This document shows, piece after piece, positions 16,949 to 25,515 of a stretch of 64,000 bases of DNA. Below the pieces are notes generated by a model. The model was not told where the DNA came from. It searched no databases and saw only the letters and a program-made list of their open reading frames with translations. The stretch is from NCBI GenBank assembly GCA_964482205.1, contig CAYZWI010000013.1, positions 1-64,000 on the forward strand, written 5' to 3'. Position 1 is the stretch's first letter, and each line of letters starts with the position of its first letter. The DNA is from JAZDGX01 sp964482205 (GTDB taxonomy: Bacteria; Eisenbacteria; RBG-16-71-46; CAIMUX01; WJJG01). The position numbers were made by a program, and so were the translations under genes.

Positions 16949-18068
16949 CAAGAGGACGGCGAGCGGGCTCGCGCGCGTGGGCATGCGCGCATTCGCGATC
17001 GCGATCGGCATAGGGAGCGTGACGGCAGTTGGAGCCGTCGCGGATCATGACCGATGCCTCGCTTCGGCCGACCGTCCCTCCTACACGATCCCCCAGTTGC
17101 AGACCTCGAGCCCCGCGCTCGACTGGAAGTCGCCTCACCAGGGCGAGATCGTTCAATGCACCGGCGGCATCGTCACGCACAAATTCGCCCAGCGCATCGT
17201 GCTTCAGGATCCGTCCGCGGGGACCGAGTGGGCGGCCATCGAAGTGCGCGGATACCCCGTGTACCCGACCGGGATCTCGGTGGGCGATTCGGTCGTCTTC
17301 ACCAATGTCTATGTCGACGAGTATCGCGGCGTCACGACTCTGCAGTACTACAGCGCCAGCAGCCACACGGTGATCTCGAGCGGCCATCCTCTTCCCGACC
17401 CACTGCCCGTCCCGGTCCGGAATCTGCGCTATCCCGCGCATCCGGAAGATGCCGAACGCTACGCCGCCATGCGGGTCTCCCTGACCGAGCGCGTGACCAT
17501 CGGCGAGAGGGATCTGGGCAAGAGCGGCGACAATTACGAGATCGTGAGCGACTTCGGCGACACGGCCTGGGGATCGGATTACGGCAACACGGATATCGAT
17601 TCGACCTACTACGTCGCGAGCGGCCAGTGCTATCAACGCCTCACGGGAACCCTTCAGCGCTACGACAACGATGCGGAGTGGGACTATTACCAGCTGCTGC
17701 CGAGGTCGATCGGCGATTATGTGCCCTGCTCCATCGACGTGCCGGAAGACGCGCCGGAGAATGGAATCCGCTGGCATCTCGTGGGGCCGAGCCCATCGGA
17801 TCGGGGGCTGGGCATTGTTCTTGATATAGCTTCAGCCGTGCCATTGTCGGTCAGGATTCTCGATTCGCAGGGGCGCGCGGTGCGCACGCTCGAGCAGGGA
17901 CTTGCCCAAGCCGGACATCGCGAGATCTTCTGGGACGGCCGCGATGCGACCGGCCGGGCGATGGCCAGCGGAGTGTATTTCGTGCGTCTGGACGCCGCCT
18001 CGCGGACGGCCGCGAATGAACGCGAAGGGCAAGTCGCGCGTTCGGCCAGGATCTGTCTCGTTCGGTAG
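16935..18068 (+). CDS. Exported OB-fold-like protein, paralog 3, with FlgD-like C-terminal anchor
   Basis: This 377-residue protein overlaps the 3' end of paralog 2 by 14 bases. It has a signal peptide (about residues 1-36) and one module homologous to paralogs 1 and 2 (LQDPSAGTEWAAIEV, GERDLGKSGDNYEI, EWDYYQLLPRSIGDY). Instead of the W-G-x-x-K tail it carries a FlgD-like domain (about 285-377: VPLSVRILDSQGRAVRTL, REIFWDGRDATGR, MASGVYFVRLDA). The two kinds of tail therefore swap on the same family, suggesting they serve equivalent sorting roles. Confidence 0.82.
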   Translation: MNSASKRTASGLARVGMRAFAIAIGIGSVTAVGAVADHDRCLASADRPSYTIPQLQTSSPALDWKSPHQGEIVQCTGGIVTHKFAQRIVLQDPSAGTEWAAIEVRGYPVYPTGISVGDSVVFTNVYVDEYRGVTTLQYYSASSHTVISSGHPLPDPLPVPVRNLRYPAHPEDAERYAAMRVSLTERVTIGERDLGKSGDNYEIVSDFGDTAWGSDYGNTDIDSTYYVASGQCYQRLTGTLQRYDNDAEWDYYQLLPRSIGDYVPCSIDVPEDAPENGIRWHLVGPSPSDRGLGIVLDIASAVPLSVRILDSQGRAVRTLEQGLAQAGHREIFWDGRDATGRAMASGVYFVRLDAASRTAANEREGQVARSARICLVR

Positions 18069-18207
18069 AGACTGCTACGAAGAGGGCGGCCCATCGGCCG
18101 GAATCCCCGGCTCGATGGACCGCCTTCTCATGAAGCGCGTGCGCCTGCTGGGCCCAGCTCACGATCATGCTTCGATCGCCGGCTCCGTTGCCGGCATGGT
18201 CGCCCGC

Positions 18208-21200
18208 TCAGTTGCCGACTTGCATGACCTTCAGGATCTGCGTCTCCGATCCCATCCTCAGCCGCGCGAAGTACACCCCGCTTGCGGATGCCGCGCCTTG
18301 CGCATCGCCGTTCCAGCGGATCTCCTGCACGCCCGCCTCGGCCTCACCCGCAAAGAGCGTCTTCACTTCGCGGCCGGTGACATCGAGCAGCACGAGGTCC
18401 ACATGGCTCGGCGACGCGAGCTGGAACTGGAACGCGCGCGGCCCGATCCCCGGGTTCGGCACCACTCGGAACGGGATCGGCTTGGGCGGCTCCTTGTAGG
18501 CGATGTAGATGCGATTGGTGACGATTACGCCGGCCGCGACCGTGTGCCCTTCGTTGATCGTCTCGCACACATCCTTCGCGAGCTCGTCGTTGGAGTCGTC
18601 ACCGTCTAGGATGAGATCCGCGACGAACTGCAGCGCCTGGCTCGCCGTCAGTTGATCGGCCGAGACTTCCATGTAGGTGGGCACCTTGCCCGAAGCGACA
18701 TTCAGAAGCAGCGGCAGATAGTGCTGCTTCGCGCGCTCCAGCATGTTCCGGCCGCCCCTCACGGAGAGCGTGGCCTCCATCTCGACCAATGTGAGCGGCT
18801 CGGGCGATCCATTCACCATCCGATAGGTCACCCCTTCCACCTGGATCGCGTTCAGCTCGTTCTCGTTGAAGTGACTGAAGATCGCCTGCGGAAAGACGCT
18901 CTCCATGTTCTCGCGCGTTTCCTGGGCGCGCCCCTTGTTCGATCGATAGACGCTCACCTGGTGCTTCCAATAGCCCATGCCTTGCGCCGACCCGGTGGCG
19001 GGAGTCGCGTTGTAGAGCAGATTCTTCGTCATGTCGCTCGTGACGGTCAGCAGGCAATGGCCGTCCACCGGATCGGCGGGCACGAAGCCGAGCGGCGCCG
19101 CCGCGAAGAGCTCGACCTCGGTCCCGTACGGAATGTCGGCGAAGGAGAAGGCCCCGTCCGCTCCCGTCACCATGCTCTGATAGCCGCTCTCCGGTTCGAT
19201 GAGGCCGACGGTCACCCCCGGAAGGACGCCGGGGACATCGGCGGAGACGACGCCGCTCACCGTCTTGGGACACGCGACGAGAAAGTCGGCGACGCGATCG
19301 GCGGTCAGCGGAATCGCGAGCTCGGTCGTTGCAGGCGTGATCGGGCGCAAGAGACCCGGCAATTCGATCGCCAGCTGTCCCGTGCTCGAGCGGGGAATGT
19401 CGACGAACGCGTAGCGGCCATCCTCTGTCGTGACGATCGTCTGGCTTTCGGGCAGCCCGTCGAAGTTCGTGCAGTCGAGCGTCACGGGAATGCCGGCGAG
19501 CGGTCCGCCGCAGTCGGAAGCCACCGTGCCCGCGATGTCGACCGTGATCCAGCGCATGATCTCGTTCAAGCCGCCGGCGCGGATGGCCGCGATCTGCGTC
19601 GCATTCAACGCGCCATGGAAGACAAACAGATTGTCGATGAGCCCGTTGAAGTAGGCGTTGCCCACCGGGCTCTTGCCGATGCGGGCGAGCGCCTCTCCGC
19701 CGCCGGTCGATTCCGTCGTCGTGAAGACCTGATCGTTCACATAGAGCGTGGTCGAGCATTCGTCGTAGGTGACGGCGACGAAGGTCCAGCCGGCCGTCGA
19801 GACGATGCCGCTGTTCACGCCCTGATCGCCCACGCCCGCCTGCGCGGACCATCCCGCCTGCGTGCCCCAGCGGTCGTCGAGGCCGATCTGGCGGTCGTAT
19901 CCGCCATTCTCATGAGAGAGGATCGCGCGCCGTCCGGTGGTCGCGCGCGTCTTCACCCACGCGCCGAAGGTGATGCGCGGATGATTCATCGCGCCGAGGT
20001 CGATGGGCAGATCGGCCCAGCTCGAGGCGCCGTTGAAGTCGCCGGCCTGACCTTCGTATCCGGCCGCGAAGGCCACATTGTTGACCGCGACCGCGTGGAG
20101 AGCGCTGGGGCTCAAGTCCTGCACATTGCCCTCGAAGGAGTAGACCGCGAGCAAGCTGTCGGGGTCGTCCGCGGGAGTGAAGGGCTGAAGCCATCCGTCG
20201 GGGCTCACATACGGGAGATTGTCCTGCACACGCGCTCCGTAGAGGAAGCGCGTGTCGCCGAAGCGATCGCCGTTGGCGTCGATGCCGGTGTACGGGCTCC
20301 AGTAATTGCCGCCCGTCGGAAGGCAGAGGTTGAAGCGCATGCCCGCGGGGGACAAGACATACGGGGCGACCGTGCAATAGAAGTTGTTGTTGTAGGCGTC
20401 GAACGCAGCCGGGTACTCGAGCCACAGCGCACGCGGGGCGTGGATCGTGTTGCCGGTCACTTCCAGCGCCGGGCGGCCGGTTGCGAAGATCGACTTGATC
20501 CCGGCATAGGAGGCCGACCCCTGCGTGATCGCGTTGCCGATGATGTGTCCGCCGGACGACGCGTTCCAGTGGATCCCCGCCATCGCCGTCGCGGTGATCG
20601 AGCAATCGCGCACGATGTCGCCGCTGCCGCGAAAGATGCTGATGCCGTGGCCGTCGTTGGCGGCCACCACCTGCAGGTTCTTCACCGTGATGCGCGAGGC
20701 GTAGTTGAGATAGAGCGCGTTGCCGTTCGTGGGCGCAATGCGATGACCGTTGCCGTCGAAGATGATGTCGCCGCCGTCGATCTGCACCGTTTCGTTGACA
20801 TCTTTCGTGAGGACGGCGGTCTTGGTGGCCGGGTCCCAGGTCCCGGGCAGTTCCATGCCGGGGCGAGGCGTCCATCCGGCCGAGCCCAGATACCAGGTCG
20901 AGGTGTACGCCCGGATCATCACATAATGCGGGCCGGTGCTCAGGTCGATCGTGAAGGAGGCGATCCCGTTCTCATCGACCGCGAGGATTTCATCGTTGCG
21001 CAAATCGTCGGTGGCTCGATGAAGCGCGAGACCCGCGGGGAGCCCCGCGATCGTGACCTGCGTTTCGCCCGCGGCTTCGACGCCTTCGAGCGTCAGGTAC
21101 ACCGTCGTGCGCGTGGGCGCTTCGATGGAAGCGCGCACGAGTCCGCTGGTCGTCACCGTGAGGTTGATCGAGTCTCCGCTGATGACGGTGAACTCCACGC

Positions 21201-21324
21201 CTTCTCCCGACGCGATCCCCGGCGTCTCTTCGGGCGGGACGGGATCATCGGCCAGCGCGAGAGCGGGAAGGCTGAGCATGCCGATCAGACAGAGGATGCG
21301 AGCCAGGATGCCAAAGCGAACCAT
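18208..21324 (-). CDS. Large secreted protein: beta-helix, LamG, carboxypeptidase-like Ig, GYWK domain and FlgD-like anchor
   Basis: This 1038-residue protein starts at ATG 21324 behind GGGAGGTG and has a signal peptide ending ALALA. In order: an N-terminal beta region; a parallel beta-helix (about 170-385, with repeated N-x-I-x-x-x-G turns); a LamG/concanavalin-like domain (about 390-570, LLAVYSFEGN through the LIDNLFVFHGALN signature); two carboxypeptidase-regulatory-like Ig domains; a segment starting GMGYWKHQV similar to the GYWKNH domain of secreted proteins; and a C-terminal FlgD-like anchor ending LKVMQVGN. The mixture fits cell-surface carbohydrate binding or cleavage, but the beta-helix carries no catalytic residues that I recognise. 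It has its own ribosome site and a hairpin precedes it. Confidence 0.82.
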   Translation of the reverse strand: MVRFGILARILCLIGMLSLPALALADDPVPPEETPGIASGEGVEFTVISGDSINLTVTTSGLVRASIEAPTRTTVYLTLEGVEAAGETQVTIAGLPAGLALHRATDDLRNDEILAVDENGIASFTIDLSTGPHYVMIRAYTSTWYLGSAGWTPRPGMELPGTWDPATKTAVLTKDVNETVQIDGGDIIFDGNGHRIAPTNGNALYLNYASRITVKNLQVVAANDGHGISIFRGSGDIVRDCSITATAMAGIHWNASSGGHIIGNAITQGSASYAGIKSIFATGRPALEVTGNTIHAPRALWLEYPAAFDAYNNNFYCTVAPYVLSPAGMRFNLCLPTGGNYWSPYTGIDANGDRFGDTRFLYGARVQDNLPYVSPDGWLQPFTPADDPDSLLAVYSFEGNVQDLSPSALHAVAVNNVAFAAGYEGQAGDFNGASSWADLPIDLGAMNHPRITFGAWVKTRATTGRRAILSHENGGYDRQIGLDDRWGTQAGWSAQAGVGDQGVNSGIVSTAGWTFVAVTYDECSTTLYVNDQVFTTTESTGGGEALARIGKSPVGNAYFNGLIDNLFVFHGALNATQIAAIRAGGLNEIMRWITVDIAGTVASDCGGPLAGIPVTLDCTNFDGLPESQTIVTTEDGRYAFVDIPRSSTGQLAIELPGLLRPITPATTELAIPLTADRVADFLVACPKTVSGVVSADVPGVLPGVTVGLIEPESGYQSMVTGADGAFSFADIPYGTEVELFAAAPLGFVPADPVDGHCLLTVTSDMTKNLLYNATPATGSAQGMGYWKHQVSVYRSNKGRAQETRENMESVFPQAIFSHFNENELNAIQVEGVTYRMVNGSPEPLTLVEMEATLSVRGGRNMLERAKQHYLPLLLNVASGKVPTYMEVSADQLTASQALQFVADLILDGDDSNDELAKDVCETINEGHTVAAGVIVTNRIYIAYKEPPKPIPFRVVPNPGIGPRAFQFQLASPSHVDLVLLDVTGREVKTLFAGEAEAGVQEIRWNGDAQGAASASGVYFARLRMGSETQILKVMQVGN

Positions 21325-21563
21325 CGAACACCTCCCTGGGCCGGAACCACGGTCCGGCGGTCTGCAAGAATGTCCTCCGAGTTTCCCCCAACAAGAAACG
21401 GCCGCGGTGCCGCGGACAGGCGGAATCGGGCCAACCGGATCTAGGGATGTATCGGCAGGAAGGGGCAGAGACCGAACCATTTGGGAGGCAGTAAGTGAGG
21501 AATGGGCGCTGACAGCCGCCCTGAATGCAATCGTGGCGGGATCTGATTGCGATTGTACGAATT

Positions 21564-21590
21564 CGGGATGCCTGAGCAACAGGCATCCCG
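21564..21590 (-). terminator. 11-bp perfect hairpin downstream of the FKBP gene
   Basis: CGGGATGCCTG (21564-21574) pairs with CAGGCATCCCG (21580-21590) around AGCAA. It lies 37 bases past the FKBP stop on the minus strand. The T-tract is poor, so termination may be partial. The rest of 21325-21627 holds no gene that I can see. Confidence 0.55.
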
Positions 21591-21627
21591 GATTCCTGAT
21601 GCGCCCATCCTGTTACCAGTGGCGCAG

Positions 21628-22239
21628 CTACTTCACTCCCAGCAGCTCGACATCGAATGTCAGGGTCGCGTTGGGCGGAATCGCGCCCGGGAATCCGCGC
21701 TCCCCGTACGCGAGCTGAGACGGAATGACGAGCCGGCGCTTGCCGCCCACTCGCATACTCGCGACTCCTTCGTCCCATCCCTTGATGACTCTGCCCTGGC
21801 CCAGCGGGAAACTGAACGCCTGCCCGCGGTCGAGGCTCGAATCGAACTTCTGACCGTTCTGGAGCCAGCCGGTGTAATGCACGGAAACGACGGAGCCGGG
21901 CGTCGGGGTCGCTCCCGTTCCCACCTTGAAGTCCGCGTACTGCAGGCCCGAGGCGGTCTTCGCCATCTTCGCTTCAGGCGCGGGAGGCGGAGTCGCCGGC
22001 CCCTGCATGCGAGGGGTGGCAGGCGTCTCTGACGGAGTCGTCGCCGGCGTCTGCGAGGGAGTGGTGGCAGCCGGCTGCGCGGGCTTCGTCTGATCGCCCG
22101 CCTGGGTTTCATTGCGGCTCGATGTCGATCCCTGTTGCGCGGTGTCGTTGCGCGTCTTCTGTTGCTCGGATTTCGAGCCGCACGAAAACGCGGCGAGCGC
22201 CACGGCAAGCAGCAAGACGAGCATCCACGATTTCCTCAT
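21628..22239 (-). CDS. FKBP-type peptidyl-prolyl isomerase, lipoprotein
   Basis: This 203-residue protein has a lipoprotein signal peptide (LAVALAAFSC, Cys near residue 20), then a Thr/Pro/Gln-rich linker of about 65 residues containing repeats like TPSQTPATTPSETPAT. The C-terminal FKBP domain (about 95-203) shows VSVHYTGWLQNGQKFDSSLD, FPLGQGRVIKGWDEG, RRLVIPSQLAYGERG and IPPNATLTFDVELL, all canonical and including the active-site aromatics. It would assist folding of exported proteins at the outer membrane or in the periplasm. ATG 22239 follows GGAGGTCAGGGA. Confidence 0.93.
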   Translation of the reverse strand: MRKSWMLVLLLAVALAAFSCGSKSEQQKTRNDTAQQGSTSSRNETQAGDQTKPAQPAATTPSQTPATTPSETPATPRMQGPATPPPAPEAKMAKTASGLQYADFKVGTGATPTPGSVVSVHYTGWLQNGQKFDSSLDRGQAFSFPLGQGRVIKGWDEGVASMRVGGKRRLVIPSQLAYGERGFPGAIPPNATLTFDVELLGVK

Positions 22240-22510
22240 TCCCTGACCTCCTTCGTTGACGAGCCGATCACATTCTTCCCGAGTCCCGTTGCCAGTTTCC
22301 GGGGACCGGGAGGCAAATGCAATCCCGGCATTTGGGGGTGGTTACCCGCGCCGCGGAAGAGCCGCGATGCGGCGCAGTGTGCGAGGCCCGCGGCCGCCTG
22401 CGAGCGGCGCAGGACGAGCTCTCGCGGCCCGAATGCGGTCATCCCCGCGACAACTCGAGCGGCATCTGCTATTCTTATTGTCGGCGCGTGTCGCTGGGTT
22501 GGAGCATCGC

Positions 22511-25429
22511 ATGAGGTTGCCTGGCATCATCTTCCATATTTCCCTGGCGATCGGGCTGCTCTCGCTCGCGCCTCCCATCGTCCGCTCCCAGACGCTCGAG
22601 CTTCCTCCCCACCCGCGGCTCATCGTGTATGGGACGGAGCAGAATCCGACCCGCCTCGAGACGTTGCGCGCGCTCGTCGACGAGACGGGCGATCCCCAGC
22701 AATGGAGCGAGCGGAAGAAGGTCGCGGTGCTCGCCTTCCGTTCGCTGCGCGCGGGGGCGCACGAGTGGAACGGGCGCAATCTCGAGGCGGAGTGGGGCGA
22801 GCCGCCGCTTCACCAGGACGCGCAGTACCGCTGCCTTTCGACGCTCGCCCTGACCGACCTCTTGATGAAGGGTAAGGGATCGCTCTATCCCGAATACGCG
22901 GACGGTCGGATCTATGCCCAGAAGGCGAACGCGTTCCTGCATCGGTGGCGCGATCATGGTTTCCACAACTGGGGCCAGGATCCCGACCGGTTTACTTCCG
23001 AGAACGAGCTTGGCTACGCGGAACTGCTCGCCGGATACGCGCTCTTCTACGATTGGTGCTACGACTACCTGAGCCTTCAGGAACGCGCGTACCACTCGCG
23101 CGCCCTCTACCGGCTGGTGACCGGCGCGGAGGATCTCTACATCGGGCCTTACGGAGATTGGCGCAACGGCCGCTTCGACAACAATCATCTCGGCGTGATC
23201 TTCGGCGCGGCGGGACTGGCCGCGCTCGCCCTCGATCAGGAGAATCCGATCTTCGATCAAACCGCGCGCGATTCGATCGCCACTCTGCGCACGCTGGCCG
23301 CCACGCGCGTGAGCGTCTACCTGGATGCCGGCTTTCCCGGAGAAGGGGCCTGCATCGAGGGCGTCCTCTACGGCATGTACGGGCTGAACCTCGCGCTCCC
23401 CTACGCGCTCGCGACCGAGCGGCTGCAGACGGTCACGCCCGGCTACGACGCCTTGCCCGCGGACATGCGCGTGATCGGACCGCGCAATGCCTATCAAGCG
23501 CCCACCTGGCTGTACTGCGAGCAGCTTCCGTACCAGCCGTGCGGGGGCACTCCGCTCAACGACACGGCGCGCCCGCCCTTCGACATGAATCCGGGATTTC
23601 GCGCCTGGCCGTGGTTGAACGCCTTCTCGACCGTTTCGAATCCCAATCTCGCCCTCCCGTTTTTCCGCACCATCTACACGCCCGCCGCGATCGACGAAGC
23701 GGTCGCGGCCGTCTTCGACTACCGCCATCCCGATCCCGTGAACGATCCTTTCGATGTCCAGGATGTGATCGATCCGCAGGCCGAATGCCTGCCCGGCGAA
23801 TTGAACAGCGCCGGGATCCTGCTCGCATGGCCGGAGGGCGCCGATCCTCCCAGCCTCGACCCCGCGGCGCTTGAAGACGGGATGTATTTTGCCGGTCGGG
23901 GCATCACCTACTTTCGAAGCGATGTGCAGACGCTTCTTCCCGATGGGACGCGCGACTGGAAGCCCGACTCCTGCCTGATCACTTTCGAGTGCCGCCAACA
24001 TCCGGCGTACCCGCCCGGGTATCTGCATTGGAATGGCCACACACAGCAGGATGTGAATCACTTCACCGTCTTCTTCGCAGGCGAGCCTCTCTTCTACGAT
24101 TCGGGATACTCGGGATTCGGCGGCGAGCCGGCCTTTCACTCCTTGGCCCACAGTCTGCATCAGGTGCGGATCGGAACGGGCGCGTGGGGGGGATTCTCGG
24201 GCGATGGGAACATGGGCGCGGCGATCGGCGCGGTGATCGGCGCGGGATCCGCTCCTTCGTTCGCGGGGGGGATCAACACCGAGTGCTGGGCGGCCACCTC
24301 CGTGGAGCGCAGCGTGCGCAGAATCGTCGTTCTGCCGCGCACCGGCGCGGTCGCTCCCTATTTCCTCCTGCACGACGATTTCCAGCTGACTGCGAATGGA
24401 AGAATCCGCGCGCGCATGCAGACCGCGAACGAATACGAAGGCAGCGCGGCGAACATGCCCTCGATCGCCGACCATGTCGCGCGCTGGGACAAAGGTGATG
24501 CGCGCGCCGTGCTCGCGTTCCTTTCCCCGGCGGGGATGTCGCTCACCACTCCCTATCTCGTTCCCAACGATTCGATCAACTGGCCCCCGCACTGGATCGT
24601 GCAGGGCGAGGTTCCGGTCGCGCGCACCCGGCATCAACTCGTGAGCATGGTGGAGCCGCGCTTCGTGAGCGACGAAAGTCCCGAACTGCTCGCATCGTGC
24701 GTATCCATTGCGACCAGCGATCCCGAAGGGCTCGCCTACCAGATCGACAGCGGGACGCTCACCGACATCGTGGCCTTTCGTCCCTACGATCGCACCGGCG
24801 ACTGGTGGATCTACCCGCAAGGATTCCCCGCCATCGAAGCGCACGAAGCGACGATGTTCGTCGTGCGCTTCGAGGATTCGTCCTCATCGATCGACGAGAT
24901 CTGCGCGGGAATGCTCGGCGGGGCGGGCGCGTTGCACTGCGAGGGCCGCCTCGTAGCCGCGCTGGAAGGGGATCGCGGATCGAGCCTCACCTTCTCCGAG
25001 GAAGCGATCTCCATTTGGACCGATCAGGGCGAGCGGCCGCGCTTCTATGTGCGTGGGATCGCGCCGGCGCGCGTGGTGGTGAATGGCAAGCCGCTGCCGG
25101 CTTCGCTGGCGATCATGCAGCGCCCGGCGGAATTCGCGACCGGCGACGGTGAGGGGCCGGCGCGATCGACGCCGCATCCGCTGCCCAATCCCTTGCGCGC
25201 GGGGATGGAGATTCGGTGGAGCGCACGCGGCGGGCCCGTCACAATCGATGTCTACGATGTGGCCGGCCGCCTGATGAGGACGATCGAACCTCGCGAAGCG
25301 GACGGCGAATGGCGGCTGCGATGGGACGGACGCGCCGGGAATGGAGAAGCGCTGCGAACGGGGCTCTATCTCTTCCGAGTGCGCGAAGGCGATGCGGTCT
25401 GGAGCCGAAGAGTGCTCGTGATCCCGTGA
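22511..25429 (+). CDS. Secreted heparinase II/III-like protein with FlgD-like anchor
   Basis: This 972-residue protein starts at ATG 22511 (GGAG 9 bases upstream) with a signal peptide ending PPIVRS. The N-terminal alpha/alpha-toroid-like half (about 25-440) includes WGQDPDRFTSENELGYAELLAGY, quoted here for its aromatic face, and GRFDNNHLGVIFGAAG. The beta-sandwich half (about 500-870) includes DVNHFTVFFAGEPLFYDSGY, whose N-H and Y-D residues fit the family's catalytic site. A FlgD-like anchor (about 890-972) closes it, with HPLPNPLRAGMEIRW, YDVAGRLMRTI and LRWDGRAGNGEALRTGLYLFRV. Such enzymes cleave uronic-acid polysaccharides; the substrate is unknown. A possible extended -10 (TGCTATTCT) lies at 22467-22475. 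Confidence 0.78.
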   Translation: MRLPGIIFHISLAIGLLSLAPPIVRSQTLELPPHPRLIVYGTEQNPTRLETLRALVDETGDPQQWSERKKVAVLAFRSLRAGAHEWNGRNLEAEWGEPPLHQDAQYRCLSTLALTDLLMKGKGSLYPEYADGRIYAQKANAFLHRWRDHGFHNWGQDPDRFTSENELGYAELLAGYALFYDWCYDYLSLQERAYHSRALYRLVTGAEDLYIGPYGDWRNGRFDNNHLGVIFGAAGLAALALDQENPIFDQTARDSIATLRTLAATRVSVYLDAGFPGEGACIEGVLYGMYGLNLALPYALATERLQTVTPGYDALPADMRVIGPRNAYQAPTWLYCEQLPYQPCGGTPLNDTARPPFDMNPGFRAWPWLNAFSTVSNPNLALPFFRTIYTPAAIDEAVAAVFDYRHPDPVNDPFDVQDVIDPQAECLPGELNSAGILLAWPEGADPPSLDPAALEDGMYFAGRGITYFRSDVQTLLPDGTRDWKPDSCLITFECRQHPAYPPGYLHWNGHTQQDVNHFTVFFAGEPLFYDSGYSGFGGEPAFHSLAHSLHQVRIGTGAWGGFSGDGNMGAAIGAVIGAGSAPSFAGGINTECWAATSVERSVRRIVVLPRTGAVAPYFLLHDDFQLTANGRIRARMQTANEYEGSAANMPSIADHVARWDKGDARAVLAFLSPAGMSLTTPYLVPNDSINWPPHWIVQGEVPVARTRHQLVSMVEPRFVSDESPELLASCVSIATSDPEGLAYQIDSGTLTDIVAFRPYDRTGDWWIYPQGFPAIEAHEATMFVVRFEDSSSSIDEICAGMLGGAGALHCEGRLVAALEGDRGSSLTFSEEAISIWTDQGERPRFYVRGIAPARVVVNGKPLPASLAIMQRPAEFATGDGEGPARSTPHPLPNPLRAGMEIRWSARGGPVTIDVYDVAGRLMRTIEPREADGEWRLRWDGRAGNGEALRTGLYLFRVREGDAVWSRRVLVIP

Positions 25430-25515
25430 GAGGCGGCCACCATTCATCGTCCGAGTGAGCAGCAGCCTTGCAGCGTTCGTTCTCTGCTGCGAAGCTCACG
25501 ACTGCCCGCGCGGGC

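Noticed and set aside
18145..18157. GCTGGGCCCAGC palindrome as terminator between the convergent genes at 18068 and 18208
   Set aside because: It has no loop and no T-tract, and GC-rich palindromes of this length are expected here.
16088..21444. Long open frames antisense to the OB-like and beta-helix genes, up to 930 codons
   Set aside because: They are shadows of high-GC coding sequence with Arg/Ala/His-rich low-complexity translations and no signal peptides, ribosome sites or family motifs.
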